Shown here in pieces: positions 1 to 4,813 of a stretch of 5,741 nucleotides of DNA. The position numbers and the translations under genes were made by a program. The notes beneath the pieces were generated by a model, which had not been told where the DNA came from, ran no database searches, and saw only the letters and a list, made by a program, of their open reading frames with translations. Every line of letters begins with the position of its first letter. Position 1 is the first letter of the stretch. Source of the DNA: Thermoplasmata archaeon (GTDB taxonomy: Archaea > Thermoplasmatota > Thermoplasmata > Thermoplasmatales > Thermoplasmataceae); assembly GCA_021797955.1 (NCBI GenBank), contig JAJZYV010000140.1, forward strand, positions 1-5,741, given 5' to 3'.

Positions 1-1298
1 TCAGGTGATCCAGAAAGTCTCGTTGCAAATTCTCCCAACATACCTGAATCCCCTCTCCAGAATTTCCTGATTGAATCCCTGTACTTTCCATTCCATTCTC
101 CCCACTTAACTGGAAAATTTCCAACCTGATATCCTCCCATCCCTATATCCCATGGTTCTGCGATCAATTTTACACCGGATAGTATGGGGTCCTGATGAAT
201 TATGTTCATAAAGGGAGACAACATGTTTATACTATAGAGGTTCCTGGCCAGCGTTGACGCTAGATCGAATCTGAATCCGTCAACCTGCATTTCCTGTGCC
301 CAGTACCTTAAGCTATCCATTATCATCTGCAGAACTTGTGGATGGCTAACATTCAGAGAATTCCCTGTACCCGTGAAATCCACATAATTACTCGCGTTAT
401 TCGGATCCAGAAAATAGTATGTCTTATTATCTATTCCACGGAAAGAGAGCATAGGTCCCATCTGATTTCCCTCCGCGGTATGATTATATACAACGTCAAG
501 TATGACTTCTATTCCGTTTGAATGGAGGTTGAATATCATATCCTTAAATTCCTTAACCGGGTTGTGCTCTGCTCGCGAATAACTAATATCTGGAGAGAAG
601 TATCCAATCGTATTGTATCCCCAGTAATTCGAAAGCCCATTGTCTACCAGCATTTTGTCGTCGACGTGCTGTTGGATTGGCATTAACTCAACTGCAGTAA
701 TTCCAAGATCTTTTAGGTAATTGATCATTTTTTGAGATCCTAAGGCAGAAAACGTTCCCCTGTCTGTCTCTTGTATCTCTTCCCTGAGCATTGTGAAACC
801 CTTTACGTGGGTCTCATAGATAACAGTATCATTCCACCTTCTCTCAGGTTTTCCAATATCCTGCCAGTCGTAACTGTCACTTACTACGATGGACTTTGGA
901 ACATATGGAGTGCTATCAGAATTATCTGACACTGAAGGATCGGAGAACCTGTAAGGAAATATGCTCTCGTGCCATTTGATTTTGGAGTTCAATTGTTTAG
1001 CATACGGGTCTACCAGCAGTTTGTTTGGATTGAATCTGTTTCCACTTCCATTGAAATTTGGCCCATCCACGTAGTATCCATATAGCTGCCCTTGCCCGAT
1101 GCCTGATACTTCACAATGCCATACATTAGCATCCTTCTCCTTCAATTCAATCAATTCATATGGGGACGATGTGTTGGTATTTTTAAAGAGGGCGAGAGTT
1201 ACCTTAGTGGCATTTTCTGAATAAAGAGAGAAATTTGTTCCCTGCGAGGTTATGGTCGATCCAAGAGGATAAAATCTTCCTTCGGACACTATACCCAT
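1..1298 (-). CDS. treX: Glycogen debranching enzyme (TreX/GlgX-type isoamylase, GH13), N-terminal 432 codons, cut by window edge
   Basis: This enzyme should hydrolyse alpha-1,6 branch points of glycogen-like glucans in the cytoplasm. My minus-strand translation is open from the ATG at 1298 to position 1. Residues about 10-95 look like an N-terminal CBM48 domain (GIGQGQLYGYYVDGP). The GH13 barrel begins near VIYETHVKGF (159-168) and NYWGYN (224-229). GH13 region I is DVVYNH (268-273). Region II is DGFRFD (340-345), with predicted nucleophile D345. Region III is AEPWD, with acid/base E381. The 36-residue D-to-E spacing equals that recalled for Sulfolobus TreX (D363/E399). The third catalytic Asp and the C-terminal domain lie beyond the edge; family members are about 700 residues, so roughly 60% is present. 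An in-frame TAG lies about 13 codons upstream with no other start between, so the ATG is firm. TreX versus bacterial GlgX cannot be separated here, and no treY/treZ is visible. Confidence 0.93.
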   Translation of the reverse strand, partial: MGIVSEGRFYPLGSTITSQGTNFSLYSENATKVTLALFKNTNTSSPYELIELKEKDANVWHCEVSGIGQGQLYGYYVDGPNFNGSGNRFNPNKLLVDPYAKQLNSKIKWHESIFPYRFSDPSVSDNSDSTPYVPKSIVVSDSYDWQDIGKPERRWNDTVIYETHVKGFTMLREEIQETDRGTFSALGSQKMINYLKDLGITAVELMPIQQHVDDKMLVDNGLSNYWGYNTIGYFSPDISYSRAEHNPVKEFKDMIFNLHSNGIEVILDVVYNHTAEGNQMGPMLSFRGIDNKTYYFLDPNNASNYVDFTGTGNSLNVSHPQVLQMIMDSLRYWAQEMQVDGFRFDLASTLARNLYSINMLSPFMNIIHQDPILSGVKLIAEPWDIGMGGYQVGNFPVKWGEWNGKYRDSIRKFWRGDSGMLGEFATRLSGSP

Positions 1299-1317
1299 AG
1301 GGGCGTAATTTGATGAT

Positions 1318-1327
1318 GAATTAAGAC
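1318..1327 (-). promoter_or_regulatory. Weak candidate TATA box for the debranching enzyme
   Basis: On the minus strand the element GTCTTAATTC, preceded by purine-rich AGAAAA, is centred about 24 bases before the ATG at 1298. This would suit a leaderless archaeal transcript, and no Shine-Dalgarno sequence is seen before the ATG. The match to a TATA consensus is poor. An alternative AT-rich stretch (AATAAAAAC on the minus strand, near 1345-1355) would give a leader of about 25-30 bases. Confidence 0.25.
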
Positions 1328-1685
1328 TTTTCTAAGGTTACCGAGTTTTTATTGTTTTTCAAAATCTCCTGAAAAATCAATATGAGAATCAGTTAATTCA
1401 TTTGAAAGATTTGTATCTAGAAGATTAGGGGTGCATTTTGTCCCTAAAACGCTTGAACCCAATGCGACTAAGCTTGTAATAGAACTAAGTTTAGAGAATG
1501 GCTGATAATGCAAGTCAATGATATCATTGCGGAGAATACTGTACCGGCTGGCATTTTGGAAACTTACTGGAGGTAGCCTATTGAAGTGGAAATCTTATTT
1601 AAGTTGCAAGCTACAATAAAAAACACTGCAGATATGAAAATAATCGAAGTTATATTTTTTGAACAAGATTTAACGATGGATTCCG

Positions 1686-1714
1686 CATATAAATCCTTAA
1701 CAAAAAAATAAGTA
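1686..1714 (+). promoter_or_regulatory. Candidate promoter of citrate synthase
   Basis: The best TATA-like string is TATAAAT at 1688-1694, about 41-47 bases before the ATG, which would give a leader of about 20 bases. A second choice is the A-run AAAAAAATAAGTA (1702-1714), centred about 27 bases before the ATG and compatible with a leaderless transcript. The bases just before the ATG contain no Shine-Dalgarno match. The sequence does not decide between the two. Confidence 0.4.
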
Positions 1715-1734
1715 TTCACTCATTATAACCATAT

Positions 1735-2889
1735 ATGACAGAGACAAATGTTGTAGTAAGCAAGGGGCTTGAGGGCATTTTCATTTCAGATACTACACTG
1801 TGTAAAATTGATGGCGCCAAGGGAAAACTTTGGTACAGGGGTTACCCTATTGAAGTACTTGCAGAAAAATCTAATTACGAAGAGGTTGCATACCTCCTAC
1901 TTTACGGCAAAATGCCAACAAAACAAGAGCTAGAAACCTTTTCAGGAAAGTTGAAATCTGAAAGGCAAGTTTCGGGAGAGATTAAGAAGATTATTAGGAC
2001 TTTCTCTGGAAAAGCACACCCTAATGATGTCCTAAGAACATGTGTTTCGGCTCTTTCCACATATGATGAGGATATGACAGATAGAAGCAAAATTGCCAAT
2101 CTCCAGAGAGCAATTAAGCTAATAGCGAAAATGCCGACAATAGTTGCAATGATAGGGAGACAGAATAGGGGCCAAGAACTGATTGAACCGAGAGATGACC
2201 TAAATCATACATCTAATTTTCTTTACATGCTGAATGGAAAAATCCCGGATAGGGATTCTGCCAAACTTATTGAACTAATGTTCATATTGCACGCAGAGCA
2301 CGGAAGCAATGCCTCAACTTTTTCCACACTGGTGACCGGTTCAACGCTTGCGGATGTGTATTCTGCAGTTGTATCTGGAATATCAACACTAAGGGGTCCG
2401 CTACACGGAGGCGCTGATGAAGCTGCACTTAACATGATGAAGGCAATAGGGGAACCTGACAATACTGAATCATATATAGAAGATGCACTGGAGGGCAAGC
2501 AGAAGATTATGGGATTTGGTCACAGGGTATACAAGGCGTATGATCCGAGGGCAAAGGTAGTCTACAATTACCTGAAATCCTTCATGAAATCAACCTCTGA
2601 CCAGCAGGTTGAAAAACTTCTGGAAATTGCAATAAGGGCAGAGAAATTAATGGAAGAGAAGTTGAGCAAAACTAAGGGAATATGGCCGAACATCGATTTC
2701 TTTGCAGGACCATTATATACTGCCATGGAAATTCCGAGCGATCTGTTTACACCAATCTTTGCCTCGTCAAGAATGGCAGGATGGACAGCTCATCTTTTTG
2801 AATATTGGGAAAATAACAGAATTTTCAGACCGCTTGACAACTACGTAGGTAAATTGGATCTTGAATATGTTGATATATCAAAAAGATAG
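1735..2889 (+). CDS. gltA: Citrate synthase
   Basis: Condenses acetyl-CoA with oxaloacetate to form citrate, the first step of the citric acid cycle, in the cytoplasm. It is 384 residues, the same length as the Thermoplasma acidophilum enzyme as I recall it. The predicted catalytic triad is H224 (in GPLHGGADEA, 221-230), H263 (in MGFGHRVYKAYDPR, 259-272) and D321 (in WPNIDFF), close to the H222/H262/D317 recalled for T. acidophilum. Other family marks are LHAEHGSNAST (185-195), the DPR motif at 270-272 and SSRMAGWTAH from 344. The N-terminus (KGLEGI..., then YRGYPIEVLAE) fits the family, so the ATG at 1735 is well placed. The close relative 2-methylcitrate synthase has the same fold and is not excluded, but no prp genes are nearby. 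The stop codon abuts that of the convergent hydrolase gene. Confidence 0.96.
   Translation: MTETNVVVSKGLEGIFISDTTLCKIDGAKGKLWYRGYPIEVLAEKSNYEEVAYLLLYGKMPTKQELETFSGKLKSERQVSGEIKKIIRTFSGKAHPNDVLRTCVSALSTYDEDMTDRSKIANLQRAIKLIAKMPTIVAMIGRQNRGQELIEPRDDLNHTSNFLYMLNGKIPDRDSAKLIELMFILHAEHGSNASTFSTLVTGSTLADVYSAVVSGISTLRGPLHGGADEAALNMMKAIGEPDNTESYIEDALEGKQKIMGFGHRVYKAYDPRAKVVYNYLKSFMKSTSDQQVEKLLEIAIRAEKLMEEKLSKTKGIWPNIDFFAGPLYTAMEIPSDLFTPIFASSRMAGWTAHLFEYWENNRIFRPLDNYVGKLDLEYVDISKR
2880..2884 (-). terminator. Possible U-rich terminator of the hydrolase gene, inside the citrate synthase 3' end
   Basis: Reading the minus strand past the hydrolase stop, the first bases are CTATCTTTTTG. The T-run lies 5-9 bases after the stop and within the last codons of citrate synthase. 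Archaeal RNA polymerase can terminate at short U-runs without a hairpin, but a run of five is marginal. Confidence 0.25.
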
Positions 2890-3531
2890 TTAATAGAGAG
2901 TTCCATTTTTTAAAATATTTCGAATGTAGACATTATTTAAAATTTCAAATCTTATATCTGAGTTCTCACCATGACCTGGATATATTCTTGTCTTTTCTTT
3001 GTAAGAAAGGATTATTTTTAGACTTTTAATTAAATCCTCCTCGTTTCCACCAATATCAGACCTACCAATAGATAGTCTGAAAAGTGTATCACCGGTTAGC
3101 ATGAATCCATCCCCCAATATGATTGAGCTGCCTGGGGTATGCCCTGGAGTTTCCATCAGAGTGATAATATGCTCCCCGATTTTAAGTTCCTTTTTACCAC
3201 TCCAATATTCAAATTTTTGAGGCATATCTAATTTTAGCCCTGGAATGAAATATTCTGGATCGTACTTTTTACTATTGATTAGCTCTTTTTCATTTTTGTT
3301 TATCAGCAGTGGTATGTCAAAGTGTTTCTGTAATTCAGAAACGGATAGTATATGGTCAAAATGCCCATGAGTTGCTATTATTCCTCTTATCTCCAATTTT
3401 CCTTCATTAACCTCGGAAATTATCTTTTCTGGATTTCCCCCAGCATCTATTATGTAACAGTCCCTTTCACTTGAAAGGATGTAACAGTTTGTCATAAGAG
3501 GTCCGACTGTTACTTTTCTAATTTTTAACAT
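2890..3531 (-). CDS. Metallo-beta-lactamase-fold hydrolase (glyoxalase II-like)
   Basis: A soluble, probably zinc-dependent hydrolase of 213 residues. The N-terminal strand reads VTVGPLMTNCYIL, typical of glyoxalase II-like members. All metal ligands are present: the THGHFDH signature gives H55, H57, D59 and H60; H131 is in ETPGHTPGSS; the bridging D148 is in TGDTLFR; and H187 is in YPGHGE. The order matches hydroxyacylglutathione hydrolases, but the long C-terminal glutathione-binding domain of true GloB is absent and archaea generally lack glutathione. Another thioester, such as a CoA or small-thiol ester, is therefore more likely; the substrate is unknown. I start at the ATG at 3531. A TTG two codons upstream (3537) is in frame but weaker. 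TTAAATT on the minus strand near 3560-3566 is a possible promoter box. The gene is convergent with citrate synthase with no gap. Confidence 0.88.
   Translation of the reverse strand: MLKIRKVTVGPLMTNCYILSSERDCYIIDAGGNPEKIISEVNEGKLEIRGIIATHGHFDHILSVSELQKHFDIPLLINKNEKELINSKKYDPEYFIPGLKLDMPQKFEYWSGKKELKIGEHIITLMETPGHTPGSSIILGDGFMLTGDTLFRLSIGRSDIGGNEEDLIKSLKIILSYKEKTRIYPGHGENSDIRFEILNNVYIRNILKNGTLY
2906..2911 (+). terminator. Possible U-rich terminator of citrate synthase, inside the hydrolase 3' end
   Basis: Six consecutive T residues begin 17 bases after the citrate synthase stop and are followed by AAAATATTT. There is no non-coding space here, so the run falls within the last codons of the opposite-strand hydrolase. 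The call rests on the known U-run dependence of archaeal termination and has not been tested. Confidence 0.3.
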
Positions 3532-3696
3532 TTTCAATGATCTGGTTATATCAAGGGGAATTTAACGATTACCACAGAAATGATATTGATAAATTTAGTC
3601 AGAGGTTCCTTGACCACTGAAATGAGATACTTATCATGTGGTGTGGAGTGAATAGTGTCAGATGTGGAATTTACCAATTCTTGGGTAAGGTAACAC

Positions 3697-3711
3697 TGAT
3701 TCAAATGATCA
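3697..3711. promoter_or_regulatory. Small dyad TGAT-N7-ATCA upstream of the oxidoreductase promoter
   Basis: A 4-base inverted repeat with a 7-base spacer ends 5 bases before the T-run containing the TATA-like box of the disulfide oxidoreductase gene. It therefore sits where TFB or a regulator would contact the DNA. Arms this short occur often by chance, so a regulatory role is only a suggestion. Confidence 0.18.
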
Positions 3712-3716
3712 AGACA

Positions 3717-3726
3717 TTTTAATAAG
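3717..3726 (+). promoter_or_regulatory. Candidate TATA box of the disulfide oxidoreductase gene
   Basis: The sequence TTTTAATAAG contains TTTAATA, whose first base is 27 bases before the ATG at 3745. That is the distance expected if transcription starts at or next to the start codon. No Shine-Dalgarno motif precedes the ATG. The same heptamer occurs at nearly the same distance before the SCP-2 gene. Confidence 0.5.
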
Positions 3727-3744
3727 AAATTAACATCATAATTT

Positions 3745-4404
3745 ATGCCACTGATAAATGATGAATACAGGCAGAAATTAACGGAACAATTCAATAAAAC
3801 ATTGAAAGATGAGGTTACACTTCAACTATTCAAGGATGAGGATTCAAATTGCAGATATTGCCAGGATACAGAACAGTTGCTCAGGGAACTAAGCGAACTG
3901 AGCGATAAAATTAATGTGGAAGTGAAAACAGTAAAAGATGAACAGGCTAAGAAATATGACATTAAGAAAGGACCAGTAATAATTCCAAAATCAAAGCATT
4001 TCACCTCAGGTAACGCGAGGTATTATGGAATTCCTTCAGGGTATGAATTCAGATCTATCATCGAAGATATTGAATCATTTTCAACAGGAAACATTGAATT
4101 AAAACCATCTACTATCGAAAAGCTGAAGGAAGTTGACAAACCTGTAAATTTAAGGGTGTTTATAACGCCAACCTGTCCTTACTGTCCGTCGGCTGTGGTG
4201 ATGGCCCATAAATTTGCCATGGTCAACTCAATGATTACAGGAGACATGGTTGAATCATATGAGTTTAACCAGGAGGCAGAGGAAGCCGCAGTGTCTAGCG
4301 TGCCTCATACACAGATAAGCAACGTAGATGAACCTTTAATTGGCGCTCAGTCGGAAGAAATATTTTTGGAGCAGGTGTTATTCTCCGCAAACTCAGTAAA
4401 TTGA
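3745..4404 (+). CDS. pdo: Protein disulfide oxidoreductase, two thioredoxin folds (glutaredoxin-like)
   Basis: A cytoplasmic thiol-disulfide exchange protein of the archaeal PDO family. These proteins form, reduce or isomerise disulfides and are usual in heat-loving archaea. At 219 residues it is close to the 226 recalled for Pyrococcus furiosus PDO. Each half carries one redox site: CRYC (C36, C39) in the N-terminal thioredoxin unit and CPYC (C144, C147) in the C-terminal unit, within VFITPTCPYCPSA. The N-unit ends with YYGIPSGYEF (93-102), characteristic of the family. The candidate cis-prolines opposite the active sites are P77 (KKGPVII) and P187 (SSVPHTQ). No signal peptide is seen, so it is probably intracellular. 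It has its own promoter-like box and a T-run after its stop, which suggests a single-gene unit. A thioredoxin reductase partner would lie elsewhere. Confidence 0.94.
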   Translation: MPLINDEYRQKLTEQFNKTLKDEVTLQLFKDEDSNCRYCQDTEQLLRELSELSDKINVEVKTVKDEQAKKYDIKKGPVIIPKSKHFTSGNARYYGIPSGYEFRSIIEDIESFSTGNIELKPSTIEKLKEVDKPVNLRVFITPTCPYCPSAVVMAHKFAMVNSMITGDMVESYEFNQEAEEAAVSSVPHTQISNVDEPLIGAQSEEIFLEQVLFSANSVN

Positions 4405-4406
4405 AC

Positions 4407-4412
4407 TTTTTT
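4407..4412 (+). terminator. U-rich terminator candidate after the disulfide oxidoreductase
   Basis: Six consecutive T residues begin 3 bases after the TGA stop, followed by ATATA. There is no hairpin, which suits archaeal U-run termination. The overlapping TTTTTTATATA string could instead act as a distal promoter box for the SCP-2 gene, about 60 bases from its ATG. Confidence 0.35.
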
Positions 4413-4447
4413 ATATACCAAAATAATATTAATAATACCAATAAGAC

Positions 4448-4454
4448 TTTAATA
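4448..4454 (+). promoter_or_regulatory. Candidate TATA box of the SCP-2/dehydrogenase operon
   Basis: TTTAATA starts 26 bases before the ATG at 4474 and follows the purine-rich ATAAGA, a possible BRE. The placement suits a leaderless message, and no Shine-Dalgarno motif lies in the bases before the ATG. The heptamer is identical to the one before the disulfide oxidoreductase gene. Confidence 0.45.
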
Positions 4455-4473
4455 CGCGAAATCATCCAAGATT

Positions 4474-4809
4474 ATGTCTTCTAAAGAAATTTTAGAAAAA
4501 ATGATTGGTAAATATAAGGAGGATCAGGAGGTTAAAAAAGAGATTGCTGGCATGAACAAAACATTCCAGTTTTCACCGAGTGATGGTTCTCCATATTTTA
4601 TATCCATTTCAAATGGGAAAATAGAGATTAAGGATGGATTAGAACCAAAACCAACAACTACAATCACTGCAAAAGAAGAAACACTTACGGATTTATTCAA
4701 CGGAAAAATTGATCCTGTGATGTCATATATGACTGGAAAGCTAAAAATAAGTGGAGACTTGATGAGTGCAACCAAGATAACAGGTTTGGTTAAAAAGTTA
4801 AGAGAGTGA
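4474..4809 (+). CDS. SCP-2 (sterol carrier protein 2)-like lipid-binding protein
   Basis: A 111-residue stand-alone SCP-2 domain. The fold forms a hydrophobic tunnel that binds acyl-CoAs, fatty acids, sterols or similar lipids. It has an N-terminal helix (about 1-25), then beta strands including FQFSPSDG (31-38) and YFISISNGKIEIKDG (41-55). The hallmark C-terminal part includes TITAKEETLTDLFNGKIDP (63-81) and YMTGKLKISGDLMSATK (85-101), where GKLKISGD marks the family. No signal peptide or membrane segment is visible, so it is cytosolic. The dehydrogenase gene starts 4 bases after its stop, so the two are very likely co-transcribed and perhaps translationally coupled. An acyl-CoA or isoprenoid-CoA carrier serving that enzyme is my inference. 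The ligand cannot be read from the sequence, and archaeal membranes contain neither sterols nor conventional fatty-acid lipids. Confidence 0.88.
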   Translation: MSSKEILEKMIGKYKEDQEVKKEIAGMNKTFQFSPSDGSPYFISISNGKIEIKDGLEPKPTTTITAKEETLTDLFNGKIDPVMSYMTGKLKISGDLMSATKITGLVKKLRE

Positions 4810-4810
4810 T
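4806..4810 (+). promoter_or_regulatory. Shine-Dalgarno-like GTGAT that decides the TTG start of the dehydrogenase
   Basis: GTGAT matches the GGTGAT core complementary to the archaeal 16S 3' end (…ATCACCTCC) and ends 3 bases before the TTG at 4814. It overlaps the TGA stop of the SCP-2 gene, so a terminating ribosome would already be at the site. The match is 5 contiguous bases, hence moderate confidence. Confidence 0.5.
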
Positions 4811-4813
4811 ACC

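Larger units (their letters stand above)
1299..1734. other. Divergent intergenic region, no convincing gene
   Basis: These 436 bases separate the start of the minus-strand debranching gene from the start of citrate synthase. I see no tRNA arms, no long inverted repeat and no repeat array. The only notable reading frame is a 33-codon plus-strand ORF at 1518-1619, whose peptide is rich in Leu, Lys, Arg and Trp and matches no family I recognise. A weak hairpin (GCATTTT and AAAACGC, one mismatch) lies near 1433-1452. The ends of the region must carry the promoters of both flanking genes. It is longer than the other gaps in this window (69-213 bases). Confidence 0.5.

Noticed and set aside
336..521. 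Plus-strand 61-codon open frame
   Set aside because: It lies wholly within the well-supported minus-strand debranching enzyme and its peptide shows no family features.
1430..1500. Possible tRNA on the minus strand, from a GGGTTCAAGC string resembling a T-arm
   Set aside because: No matching T-stem, anticodon arm or 7-base acceptor pairing can be built around it.
1573..1615. GTAGC...GCTAC inverted repeat as an RNA gene or attachment site
   Set aside because: Five-base arms about 33 bases apart are expected by chance, and no tRNA arms, consensus loops or duplicated copy accompany them.
1902..2498. Minus-strand frames opposite citrate synthase
   Set aside because: They are antisense shadows with serine-rich, low-information peptides over a gene with complete catalytic motifs.
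3532..3537. TTG at 3537 as the hydrolase start
   Set aside because: An ATG two codons downstream gives the usual family N-terminus. The TTG adds only two residues and has no clear ribosome site.
3546..3794. Minus-strand 82-codon frame as a gene
   Set aside because: It has only a TTG start inside the oxidoreductase gene, no recognisable domain and no ribosome site. It is kept only as a low-interest observation.
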